Shown piece after piece: positions 17,391 through 25,102 of a stretch of 64,000 nt of DNA. The stretch spans positions 42,167 to 106,166 of the forward strand of contig JAYRSJ010000014.1 in NCBI GenBank assembly GCA_041920215.1, written 5' to 3'. Position numbers and translations under genes: made by a program. Each line of letters opens with the position of its first letter. Positions within the stretch are counted from its first letter, which is position 1. The DNA is from JAYRSJ01 sp041920215 (GTDB taxonomy: Bacteria > Pseudomonadota > Gammaproteobacteria > Burkholderiales > Burkholderiaceae_C). A model generated the notes under the pieces. That model had not been told where the DNA came from, ran no database searches, and saw nothing but the letters and a program-made list of their open reading frames with translations.

Positions 17391-18869
17391 ATGTCTATGA
17401 GCTCAGCAACCCACAGCCCTTACTCTTTGCGCCGTCCGGCGGCCATCCTCTCTGCGCTGACCCTGGCGATGGGCCTGAGTCTGGCCGCGCCGGCGGTGCA
17501 GGCACAGGTGCGTGAACTGCCCGACTTCACCCAGCTGGTCGAGCGGGCTGCGCCCAGCGTGGTGAACATCCGTACCTCGGAGCGTGTGCGCGGCAACGCC
17601 GGCATGCCCCAGATGGACGAGCAGATGCAGGAGTTCCTGCGCCGCTTCGGCATCCCGGTGCCCAATCAGCGGCGCGGCGCGCCGGATGGCGATGACGAGG
17701 CCCAACAGCCGCAGCGCCGCGGCGTTGGCTCGGGCTTTATCGTCAGCGGCGACGGCTATGTGATGACCAATGCGCATGTGGTCGATGGCGCCGATGAGGT
17801 CTGGGTGACCCTGACCGACAAGCGCGAGTTCAAGGCCAAGATCATCGGCACCGATGCCCGCACCGACGTCGCGGTCGTCAAGATCGAGGCCAGCGGTCTG
17901 CCGGCGGTGAAGGTCGGTGACGTCAGCCGCCTCAAGGTAGGTGAATGGGTCATGGCGATTGGCTCGCCCTTTGGCTTCGACAGCACGGTGACGGCGGGCA
18001 TCGTCAGTGCCAAGGCACGTGACACCGGTGACTTCCTGCCCTTCATCCAGACGGACGTCGCAATCAACCCCGGCAACTCCGGCGGGCCTCTGCTGAATAT
18101 GCGTGGCGAGGTGGTGGGCATCAACTCGCAGATCTACAGCCGCTCGGGCGGCTTCATGGGCATCTCCTTCGCGATCCCCATCGACGAGGCCATGCGTGTG
18201 GCCGACCAGCTGCGCGACGGCGGCCGGGTGATACGCGGTCGTATCGGCGTGGGCATCGACGATGTCAGCAAGGAAGTGGCCGAGGCCATCGGTCTGGGCA
18301 AGCCGGTGGGTGCGGCGATACGCAGCGTCGAGGACGGCAGCCCGGCGGACAAGGCGGGCATCGAGGGCGGTGACGTCATCACCAAGTTCGACGGCAAGCC
18401 CGTCGCCAAGGCCAACGATCTGCGTCGCATGGTTGGTGCAACCAAGCCGGGCAGCAAGGTTGCGGTACAGGTGTTCCGGCGCGGCGGCTACAAAGAACTG
18501 CAGGTGACCGTTGGCGAGCTCGATGAGGGCCGCGCACAACGCGCCGGTGCCGATAGCGGCAGCTCACAGGCGCCCGCACAGGCCGCAGCGGCCAGCCTCG
18601 GCTTGACGGTGTCCGACCTCAGCAGTGCGCAGAAGAGCGAGCTCAGGCTGCGCCATGGCGTGCGCGTCGAGGCGGTCGAAGGTCCGGCTGCACGTGCCGG
18701 GCTGCGTGAGGGGGATCTGCTGCTGTCGCTGAACAATAGTGAGCTGAGCTCGGCCAAGCAGTTCCAGTCGCTGGTCGCGGCGCTCGACAAGAACAAGGTC
18801 GCGCATCTGGTGGTGCGGCGCGGCAACGCGGCCAGCATTGTGCTGATCAAGCCTCAGCAGAGCCGCTGA
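17391..18869 (+). CDS. Do/DegP-family periplasmic serine endopeptidase (MucD-like)
   Basis: A 492-residue secreted protease/chaperone. The signal peptide is 1-38 (ALTLAMGLSLAAPAVQA). The trypsin-like triad is His129 (TNAHVVDG), Asp159 (DARTDVAVVKI) and Ser230 (INPGNSGGPLL). Two PDZ domains follow, about 290-375 and 395-485, separated by an Ala/Gln/Ser linker. The Q-linker segment after residue 80 is of MucD/DegQ type. It degrades misfolded envelope proteins. The frame is open to 17250, but the ATG at 17391 gives a proper signal peptide. Its conserved neighbour is lepA downstream; no rpoE or anti-sigma genes precede it. Confidence 0.93.
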   Translation: MSMSSATHSPYSLRRPAAILSALTLAMGLSLAAPAVQAQVRELPDFTQLVERAAPSVVNIRTSERVRGNAGMPQMDEQMQEFLRRFGIPVPNQRRGAPDGDDEAQQPQRRGVGSGFIVSGDGYVMTNAHVVDGADEVWVTLTDKREFKAKIIGTDARTDVAVVKIEASGLPAVKVGDVSRLKVGEWVMAIGSPFGFDSTVTAGIVSAKARDTGDFLPFIQTDVAINPGNSGGPLLNMRGEVVGINSQIYSRSGGFMGISFAIPIDEAMRVADQLRDGGRVIRGRIGVGIDDVSKEVAEAIGLGKPVGAAIRSVEDGSPADKAGIEGGDVITKFDGKPVAKANDLRRMVGATKPGSKVAVQVFRRGGYKELQVTVGELDEGRAQRAGADSGSSQAPAQAAAASLGLTVSDLSSAQKSELRLRHGVRVEAVEGPAARAGLREGDLLLSLNNSELSSAKQFQSLVAALDKNKVAHLVVRRGNAASIVLIKPQQSR

Positions 18870-19115
18870 ATGAGGGCCGGACTCGTCCGCTGCAACCGAC
18901 TGTGGCGGCGGGTCTTTTCACAAGATGGCAAACAAGCCCGCGCCAGGTCAGCAATCCCGCTTGGGGTTGTTGGTGTTGGCGCTCGCTAACTTGAGGGTTG
19001 AAGCCCGATTCGTCGAGTTGTCCGCTAGAATCGTCCGCTGCAACACGGTTGATTCGGCCTAAAAAAACAAGAATGCAAGCCACCCAGGGTGCGTGCTGCT
19101 GGTTTTTTCCAGACT

Positions 19116-19135
19116 TGTGGATAAGTTGTGGAAAA
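19116..19135 (-). promoter_or_regulatory. Tandem DnaA-box-like pair
   Basis: TGTGGATAA (19116-19124) is the exact reverse complement of the DnaA consensus TTATCCACA. TGTGGAAAA (19127-19135) is one mismatch away and starts 11 bases later, one helical turn. The reading orientation of both is minus. The presence is seen; binding is inferred. Confidence 0.5.
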
Positions 19136-19216
19136 TATCCTGTTGGCAGGTCGCAACGACGGGTTCGGAGGCTTGGCGGCGGTTTCCAGACCAGGGCTTT
19201 TGGCTACAATGAAGGC

Positions 19217-19280
19217 CCAACAAGCAGTTGCCATTAGTTTTGTTGGAAGGCGCGTCACCGCTTCGACGTGCCTTTTTTTT
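19217..19280 (+). ncRNA. Candidate small RNA with intrinsic terminator, upstream of lepA
   Basis: A possible -10 TACAAT (19205-19210) with a weak -35 TTTCCA (19183-19188) would start a transcript near 19217. It folds into a hairpin CCAACAA/TTGTTGG (19217-19223 with 19240-19246). Directly after it comes a 10-base-pair terminator stem and eight T residues. No ORF or ribosome site lies inside. It could instead be the terminated end of a longer leader. Confidence 0.4.
19247..19280 (+). terminator. Rho-independent terminator between the Do protease and lepA
   Basis: AAGGCGCGTC (19247-19256) pairs with GACGTGCCTT (19265-19274) with one G-T pair and an 8-base loop. It runs into T8 (19273-19280). 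Confidence 0.8.
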
Positions 19281-19291
19281 AGCTTCAGCAC

Positions 19292-19354
19292 GGCGCTTCG
19301 CGCCTTCACATCGCTTCGCGATTGATAGCTTGCGCTGCAAGGGCTCAGTCCTTG
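19292..19354 (+). repeat. Hairpin string in the lepA leader
   Basis: GGCGC-TTC-GCGCC (19292-19304), ATCGC-TTC-GCGAT (19310-19322), a weak AGC/GCT stem (19327-19336) and CAAGG/CCTTG (19338-19354). The first two share the 9-mer CGCTTCGCG 18 bases apart. The string ends 31 bases before the lepA ATG. Confidence 0.5.
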
Positions 19355-19385
19355 TGTCTACCGACCCGGCGCGGCAATAAACAGC

Positions 19386-21194
19386 ATGAACCACATTCGC
19401 AATTTCTCCATCATTGCCCACATCGACCACGGCAAGAGCACGCTGGCGGATCGCATCATTCAGCGCTGCGGCGGGCTTTCGGACCGCGAGATGGAGGCGC
19501 AGGTGCTGGACTCGATGGACATCGAGCGCGAGCGCGGCATCACGATCAAGGCCCAGACGGCAGCCCTGCAGTACAAGGCCAGGGATGGTCAGGTCTACAA
19601 CCTGAACCTGATCGACACGCCCGGGCATGTGGACTTTTCCTACGAGGTGAGTCGCTCGCTGTCGGCCTGCGAAGGCGCGCTGCTGGTGGTTGACGCCAGC
19701 CAGGGTGTCGAGGCGCAGACGGTTGCCAACTGCTACACCGCGCTGGATCTGGGTGTCGAGGTGGTGCCGGTGCTCAACAAGATGGATCTGCCCAATGCCG
19801 ATCCCGACAATGCCAAGGCCGAGATCGAGGATGTGATCGGCATCGATGCCGACGATGCGATTCCCTGCAGCGCCAAGACCGGCATGGGTATCGACGAGAT
19901 CCTCGAGGCCGTGATCGCCCGCATGCCGCCGCCCAAGGGCGTGGTCGAGGCGCCGCTGCGCGCGATGATCATCGACAGCTGGTACGACGCCTATGTCGGC
20001 GTCGTGATGCTGGTACGCGTGGTCGATGGCACGCTGAAGAAGGGCGAGCGCATCCGCATGATGGCCACCAATGCCATCTACCCGGCCGAGCACCTGGGTG
20101 TGTTCACGCCCAAGAGCGAGCCGCGCGATGCGCTCAATGCCGGCGAGGTGGGGTTCATCATCGCCGGCATCAAGGAGCTGGCTGCCGCCAAGGTCGGCGA
20201 CACCATCACGCTTGAGAAGAAGCTGCCCAACAATCTGGGCCCGGCCGAGACGGCGCTGCCGGGCTTCAAGGAGATTCAACCCCAGGTGTTCGCCGGTCTG
20301 TATCCGACCGAGGCCAGCGAGTACGACTCGCTGCGCGACGCGCTGGAGAAGCTCAAGCTCAACGACTCCTCGCTGCGCTACGAGCCCGAGGTCAGCCAAG
20401 CGCTGGGTTTCGGCTTCCGCTGCGGCTTCCTGGGCCTGCTGCATATGGAGATCGTGCAGGAGCGGCTAGAGCGCGAGTTTGACCAGGACCTGATCACCAC
20501 CGCGCCCAGCGTCGTCTATGAGGTGCAGCTGGGCGATGGCGAGGTGATCGAGGTCGAGAACCCCTCCAAGATGCCCGAGCTCAGCAAGATCGCCGAGATC
20601 CGCGAACCCATCGTCACCGTGCATCTGTACATGCCGCAGGACTATGTCGGCCCGGTGATGACGCTGGCCAACCAGAAGCGCGGCGTTCAGCTGAACATGG
20701 CCTATCACGGCCGCCAGGTGATGCTGACCTACGAGATTCCGCTGGCCGAGATCGTGCTGGACTTCTTCGACAAGCTCAAATCCGTGTCGCGCGGCTATGC
20801 CTCGATGGACTACGAGTTCAAGGAGTACCGGGCCTCCGATGTGGTCAAGGTGGACATGCTGATCAATGGTGACCGCATCGACGCGCTGTCCATCATCGTG
20901 CACCGCACGCAGAGCCAGTACCGCGGCCGTCAGGTGGCGGCCAAGATGCGCGAGATCATCCCGCGCCAGATGTACGACGTGGCCATCCAGGCCGCGATCG
21001 GCGCCAACATCATCTCGCGCGAGAACATCAAGGCCTTGCGCAAGAACGTGCTGGCAAAATGCTACGGCGGCGACATCACCCGCAAGCGCAAGCTGCTGGA
21101 GAAGCAGAAGGCGGGCAAGAAGCGCATGAAGCAGATCGGCTCTGTCGAGGTGCCGCAGGAAGCCTTCCTGGCGATTCTCCAGGTTGATGATTGA
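19386..21194 (+). CDS. lepA: Translation elongation factor 4 (LepA)
   Basis: A 602-residue ribosome-bound GTPase (EF4) that acts on stalled or mis-translocated ribosomes. G1 is AHIDHGKST (11-19), G3 DTPGHVDF and G4 NKMDLP. EF-G-like domains II-V and the LepA-specific C-terminal domain (RGRQVAAKMREIIPRQMYDVAIQAAIG and KCYGGDITRKRKLLEKQK) are present. Length is canonical. No clear Shine-Dalgarno precedes the ATG at 19386, and the upstream 90 bases can fold into several hairpins. lepB follows after 42 bases. Confidence 0.98.
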   Translation: MNHIRNFSIIAHIDHGKSTLADRIIQRCGGLSDREMEAQVLDSMDIERERGITIKAQTAALQYKARDGQVYNLNLIDTPGHVDFSYEVSRSLSACEGALLVVDASQGVEAQTVANCYTALDLGVEVVPVLNKMDLPNADPDNAKAEIEDVIGIDADDAIPCSAKTGMGIDEILEAVIARMPPPKGVVEAPLRAMIIDSWYDAYVGVVMLVRVVDGTLKKGERIRMMATNAIYPAEHLGVFTPKSEPRDALNAGEVGFIIAGIKELAAAKVGDTITLEKKLPNNLGPAETALPGFKEIQPQVFAGLYPTEASEYDSLRDALEKLKLNDSSLRYEPEVSQALGFGFRCGFLGLLHMEIVQERLEREFDQDLITTAPSVVYEVQLGDGEVIEVENPSKMPELSKIAEIREPIVTVHLYMPQDYVGPVMTLANQKRGVQLNMAYHGRQVMLTYEIPLAEIVLDFFDKLKSVSRGYASMDYEFKEYRASDVVKVDMLINGDRIDALSIIVHRTQSQYRGRQVAAKMREIIPRQMYDVAIQAAIGANIISRENIKALRKNVLAKCYGGDITRKRKLLEKQKAGKKRMKQIGSVEVPQEAFLAILQVDD

Positions 21195-21236
21195 TCGACA
21201 ACCACCCACCGACCGAATGAGGGACGACTGAATCTG

Positions 21237-22211
21237 ATGAGTGCTCTGACCGGAATTCTCTATGCTGCCCTGATCGCCTACCTGGGCGGCTGGTATACCG
21301 GCTACTGGAGCGGCAATTTCTCGCTGCTGCTCTTCGTGCTCACCGTCGTGACCCTGGGCTACTGGCTGGCCGAGCGCTTCCACTTCGAGCCCGCACGGCA
21401 GCGTGCTGCCGCTCAGCTGCTGGAGGCCGATGCCCAGCGTCGCGAGAAGCTGGCTGCGCAGGGCATCAGCCGGGTCGATGGCGATGTCAGCCAGGCTCGC
21501 GAGGCCGTGCTGCGCCAGCCCTGGTGGCTGGACTGGACCGCGGGCCTGTTCCCGGTGATCCTGGCGGTCTTCTTTCTGCGCTCCTTCCTGTTCGAACCGT
21601 TCAAGATTCCGTCCGGATCGATGGTGCCCACACTGCTGGTGGGTGACCTGATCCTGGTGAACAAATTCCACTACGGCGTGCGACTGCCGGTCATCAACAA
21701 GAAGATCATCGACAACAACGCGGTACAGCGTGGTGATGTGATGGTGTTCCGTTACCCCGAAGACAGCCGCATCGACTACATCAAGCGAGTCGCCGCCATC
21801 CCCGGTGACGAGGTCAGCTATCTGAACCAGCGCCTCTACATCAATGGCCAGTTGGCGCCGGTCCAACCCCAGGGCGACTACTACGACGACGACAGCATGG
21901 CTTACCGGCCGCGCTTCACCGAGAAGCTGGGCGAGAAGGAGCACCAGATCCTGGTCGACCCGCGCCGCAGCCCGCTGTTCCGTGCCGATCGCCACGACGG
22001 CCCCTTCCCCTACCAGGACAACTGCCGCTACAGCCCCGAGGGCGTGGTCTGCAAGGTGCCGGCTGGACACTACTTTATGCTGGGCGACAACCGTGACAAC
22101 TCGCGTGACTCGCGCTTCTGGGGCTTCGTGCCGGATGAGAACATCGTCGGCAAAGCCTTCATGGTTTGGATGAATTTCGGTAATCTCAAGCGCATCGGTA
22201 CCTTCAACTGA
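21237..22211 (+). CDS. lepB: Signal peptidase I
   Basis: A 324-residue inner-membrane leader peptidase. Two N-terminal membrane segments are at about 4-20 and 28-44. A second hydrophobic stretch before the catalytic domain is WLDWTAGLFPVILAVFFLRSFLF (98-119). The Ser/Lys dyad is Ser128 (IPSGSMVPTLLVGD) and Lys183 (SRIDYIKRVAAIPGD). The box E motif GDNRDNSRDSRFWGFVP is present. It cleaves signal peptides of exported proteins, including the many secreted proteins predicted in this window. It is in the lepA-lepB-DUF4845-rnc-era-recO operon. Confidence 0.97.
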   Translation: MSALTGILYAALIAYLGGWYTGYWSGNFSLLLFVLTVVTLGYWLAERFHFEPARQRAAAQLLEADAQRREKLAAQGISRVDGDVSQAREAVLRQPWWLDWTAGLFPVILAVFFLRSFLFEPFKIPSGSMVPTLLVGDLILVNKFHYGVRLPVINKKIIDNNAVQRGDVMVFRYPEDSRIDYIKRVAAIPGDEVSYLNQRLYINGQLAPVQPQGDYYDDDSMAYRPRFTEKLGEKEHQILVDPRRSPLFRADRHDGPFPYQDNCRYSPEGVVCKVPAGHYFMLGDNRDNSRDSRFWGFVPDENIVGKAFMVWMNFGNLKRIGTFN

Positions 22212-22230
22212 AAGACAAAGGATCAGATCC

Positions 22231-22590
22231 ATGCGAAAGCAAAAGGCGAGTCAGCGTGGCATCAGCCTGATCGGCTTGCTGTTCTGGGGGGTGGCGCTGG
22301 CGTTCATCGGCGTCGTCGGTGCGCGCGTCTTCCCCACCGTGCTCGAGTACTACACGATCCAGAAGGCGATCAATCGCATCGCACAGAGCAATCCGCCGAC
22401 GGTGCCGGCGGCACGTGCCGATTTCGACAAGATCAAGCAGGTCGAGTATTCGATCCAGAGTATCGGCCCGCAGGATCTGGAGATCAGCAAGGAGAACGAC
22501 AAGGTCAAGATCAGCTTCGCCTACGAGAAGCAGGTCGACCTGGCCGGCCCCGTCTACCTGCTGATCAAGTACTCCGGCGAGTCCCAGTGA
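22231..22590 (+). CDS. DUF4845 domain-containing membrane protein
   Basis: A 119-residue protein with a basic N-terminus (MRKQKASQRG), one membrane helix (about 11-33, SLIGLLFWGVALAFIGVVGA) and a periplasmic domain (YYTIQKAINRIAQS...FDKIKQVEYSIQSIGPQDL). This size and placement between lepB and rnc is the hallmark of DUF4845 proteins in Beta- and Gammaproteobacteria. The N-terminus looks pilin-like (RGISLIGLL), but there is no typical pilin Glu5. Function unknown; possible envelope quality control by association with signal peptidase. The start has GGATC-type weak ribosome pairing, 19 bases after lepB. Confidence 0.9.
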   Translation: MRKQKASQRGISLIGLLFWGVALAFIGVVGARVFPTVLEYYTIQKAINRIAQSNPPTVPAARADFDKIKQVEYSIQSIGPQDLEISKENDKVKISFAYEKQVDLAGPVYLLIKYSGESQ

Positions 22591-22626
22591 GGGTGCGCCG
22601 CAGGATGCAAGAGCACTAACGGTTTC

Positions 22627-23331
22627 ATGAGCAGCACGCTAGAGTCACTTCAGCAACGTCTGGGCTACCGCTTCAAGGAGGCCGGTCTGCTGGCGCGTGC
22701 GCTGACGCACCGCAGCTTCGGGGCCGACCACAACGAGCGGCTGGAGTTTCTGGGCGATGCGGTGCTGAGTCTGGCGGTGTCCAGCCTGCTGTACGAGCGC
22801 TATGCTGGCTCTGACGAGGGCGATCTGACCCGCATCCGGGCCCATCTGGTGCGTGAGGACAGCCTGCACAAGCTGGCGCTGCAACTCGGGCTGCCGCAGG
22901 CGCTGCGCCTTTCCGAGGGCGAGGCGCGCGGCGGCGGCGCACAGCGGCCGTCCATCCTGGCCGATGCGCTGGAGGCGGTGATCGGCGCCGCCTTTGTCGA
23001 TGGTGGCTATGCCGCCGCGCGCGAGGTGGTGCGCGCCTTGCTGGGCGAGTTGATCAACAGCAGTGGCAGCGACAACTGGGGCAAGGACGCCAAGACGGCC
23101 TTGCAGGAGTGGCTGCAGGCCCGGCGCCTGGCCGTGCCCAGCTACCGCATCACCGAAACCCGTGGGCAGGCCCATGCCCAGACCTTCGAGGTCGAGTGCG
23201 CGGTGCCGGCCCTGAGCCTGGCCAAGAATGGCGAGGGCCGCTCGCGCCGCGCCGCCGAACAAGATGCCGCCCGTCGCATGCTCGACGAATTGATTGCCCG
23301 CGACAGGCCAGGATCCGGCCTGCGCGACTGA
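22627..23331 (+). CDS. rnc: Ribonuclease III
   Basis: A 234-residue double-strand-specific endoribonuclease. The signature NERLEFLGDAVLS carries Glu37, Glu40 and Asp44, and LADALEAVIGAAFVDGG carries Asp113 and Glu116, matching the E. coli metal-binding set. A C-terminal double-stranded RNA-binding domain spans about 155-227 (DAKTALQEWLQ...GRSRRAAEQDAARRML). It processes rRNA and structured mRNAs. The ending overlaps the upstream-open frame of era, whose real start lies 28 bases further on. Confidence 0.97.
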   Translation: MSSTLESLQQRLGYRFKEAGLLARALTHRSFGADHNERLEFLGDAVLSLAVSSLLYERYAGSDEGDLTRIRAHLVREDSLHKLALQLGLPQALRLSEGEARGGGAQRPSILADALEAVIGAAFVDGGYAAAREVVRALLGELINSSGSDNWGKDAKTALQEWLQARRLAVPSYRITETRGQAHAQTFEVECAVPALSLAKNGEGRSRRAAEQDAARRMLDELIARDRPGSGLRD

Positions 23332-23359
23332 CCAGGGGCGGCTTTCCCGCCGTCAAGCC

Positions 23360-24289
23360 ATGACCGACGCTACCAACTCCTCTGTGCCCGCTGCGGCAAC
23401 CGCCGGGCCTGCCCAGCGCTGCGGCCTGATCGCCATCGTCGGTCGGCCCAATGTGGGCAAGTCCACCTTGCTCAATGCCCTGGTGGGCCAGAAGGTCAGC
23501 ATCACCTCCAACAAGGCCCAGACCACCCGCCATCGCATCACCGGCGTGCGCACCGTCGAGGAGGCGCAGTTCGTATTCGTCGACACACCGGGCTTCCAGA
23601 CCAAGCACAACGCCGCGCTGAACCGCAATCTGAACCGCACGGTCCATGGCGTGCTGTCGGATGTGGACCTGGTGCTCTTCGTCGTCGAGGCCGGCCGCTT
23701 CGGCCTGGACGATGCCAAGGTGCTGTCGCTGCTGCCCGAGGACCGGCCGGTGGTGCTGATCGCCAACAAGCTCGATGCCGTGCACCGCCGCGCCGATCTG
23801 GCGCCCTGGCTGAAAAGCATGCAGGAGCGCCGCAACTTCAGCGAGTTTGTGCCGCTGTCGGCCAAGAAGGAGGCCGATGTCACCCGCCTGTTCAAGATCC
23901 TCAAGCCCTATTTGCCCGAGCAAGGCTGGTTCTACGACGAGGATGCGCTGACCGACCGCAGCGAGAAGTTCCTCGCCAGCGAGATCATCCGCGAGAAGCT
24001 GTTCCGCCTGACCGGCGACGAACTGCCCTACACCTCGACGGTCATCATCGACAAATGGGAAGACGAGGGCGAGCTGCGCCGCATCTCGGCCTCCATCGTC
24101 GTCGAGCGCGATGCCCACAAGGGCATGGTGATCGGCCAGGGCGGCGAGTTGCTCAAGCGCATTGGTTCGGAGTCGCGCCAGGAGCTGGAGCATCTGATGC
24201 AGGGCCGGGTCTTCCTGGAGCTCTGGGTCAAGGTGCGCTCAGGCTGGGCCGACAGCGAGGAGCATCTGCGCTCCTACGGTTACGAGTAA
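23360..24289 (+). CDS. era: GTPase Era
   Basis: A 309-residue GTPase that assists 16S rRNA 3'-end maturation and 30S assembly. G1 is GRPNVGKST (28-36), the switch ITSNKAQTTRHRI, G3 DTPGF and G4 NKLD. The C-terminal KH domain contains VIGQGGELLKRIGSESRQELE. An Ala/Ser/Thr-rich N-terminal extension of about 20 residues precedes the G domain. The ATG at 23360 was chosen over the open-frame start at 23294, which would sit inside rnc. Confidence 0.97.
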   Translation: MTDATNSSVPAAATAGPAQRCGLIAIVGRPNVGKSTLLNALVGQKVSITSNKAQTTRHRITGVRTVEEAQFVFVDTPGFQTKHNAALNRNLNRTVHGVLSDVDLVLFVVEAGRFGLDDAKVLSLLPEDRPVVLIANKLDAVHRRADLAPWLKSMQERRNFSEFVPLSAKKEADVTRLFKILKPYLPEQGWFYDEDALTDRSEKFLASEIIREKLFRLTGDELPYTSTVIIDKWEDEGELRRISASIVVERDAHKGMVIGQGGELLKRIGSESRQELEHLMQGRVFLELWVKVRSGWADSEEHLRSYGYE

Positions 24290-24297
24290 CGCCATCG

Positions 24298-25080
24298 ATG
24301 TCCGCCCGCGGCTCGCGCGCGCCGTCCACACAGCAGGCCTTCGTTCTGCACCACTATGACTGGAGCGAATCCAGCCAGGTGCTGGACCTGTTCACCCGCG
24401 AGCAGGGTCGCCTGGCGGTGGTTGCCAAGGGTGCCAAGCGGCCGTATTCGCAGCTGCGAGCGGTGCTGCTGCCCTTTCAACGCATCCAGGTCAGCCTGTC
24501 CAGGCCTGTCAGGGGCAGCGAAGGCGAGGCCGAGGTGCTGACGCTGCGTGGCGCCGAATGGGCCGGCGGTGCGGTGCTGCCCGGCGGCGCTGCGCTCTTC
24601 AGCGCCTACTACCTGAACGAGCTGCTGCTCAAGCTGCTGGCCCGCCAGGACCCGCATCCGCGCCTCTTCGACGCTTATGCCGATACCCTGCCGCTGCTGC
24701 GTCAGCCCGACGAGCCGGCGGCCCAGGCGGCACTGCGCGCCTTTGAGCTGCGGCTGCTGGCCGAGCTGGGCCTGCTGCCTGATCTGAGCCTGGCCACCCA
24801 GACCCAGGCACCGCTGGCGGCGGGTGCGCTGTACATGCTCTCGCCCGAGTCCGGCGTGCTGGAGCCGCATCATGAGGCTCCGTGCTTCAGCGCTGCCGGA
24901 CTGATCCAGCTGCAGGCAGCACTGCAGCATGGCAGCATGGCGGCGCTGCGCCAGGCCTGCCAGCCGCAGCTGACCCCGCTCAAGGCGGCCCTGCGCGGCC
25001 TGCTTCACTATCATCTGGGCCACAAGCCGCTGCGCACCCGCCAGGTCATGCTGGACGTGCAGAAGCTGCTGGACCGCTGA
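24298..25080 (+). CDS. recO: DNA repair protein RecO
   Basis: A 260-residue protein with an N-terminal OB fold (AFVLHHYDWSESSQVLDLFTREQGRLAVVAKGAKRP, residues about 14-48) and a helical C-terminal domain. The pattern ALFSAYYLNELLLKLLARQDPHPRLFDAY, near residue 100, is diagnostic. RecO loads RecA on SSB-coated gaps with RecR. No zinc-finger cysteines are visible in the C-terminal part, as in many proteobacterial RecO proteins. Eight bases separate it from era, and pdxJ follows after 22 bases. Confidence 0.95.
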   Translation: MSARGSRAPSTQQAFVLHHYDWSESSQVLDLFTREQGRLAVVAKGAKRPYSQLRAVLLPFQRIQVSLSRPVRGSEGEAEVLTLRGAEWAGGAVLPGGAALFSAYYLNELLLKLLARQDPHPRLFDAYADTLPLLRQPDEPAAQAALRAFELRLLAELGLLPDLSLATQTQAPLAAGALYMLSPESGVLEPHHEAPCFSAAGLIQLQAALQHGSMAALRQACQPQLTPLKAALRGLLHYHLGHKPLRTRQVMLDVQKLLDR

Positions 25081-25102
25081 ATCCCATGCTCCGAGGAAAC
25101 CG

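Larger units (their letters stand above)
18870..19385 (+). other. lepA upstream intergenic region
   Basis: There are 516 bases without a credible protein gene. It holds a 14-base direct repeat (TCGTCCGCTGCAAC at 18883-18896 and 19031-19044), a DnaA-box pair, a candidate small RNA ending in a strong terminator, and a run of short hairpins directly before lepA. Base composition is visibly less GC-rich than the flanking genes. The contents are annotated separately. Confidence 0.6.

Noticed and set aside
19116..19135. Origin of replication
   Set aside because: There are only two DnaA-like boxes, no AT-rich unwinding element, and no dnaA, rpmH or gidA neighbours.
20466..22232. 588-residue minus-strand ORF opposite lepA-lepB
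   Set aside because: It is a shadow with Val/Leu/Asp/His composition; both sense genes are certain.
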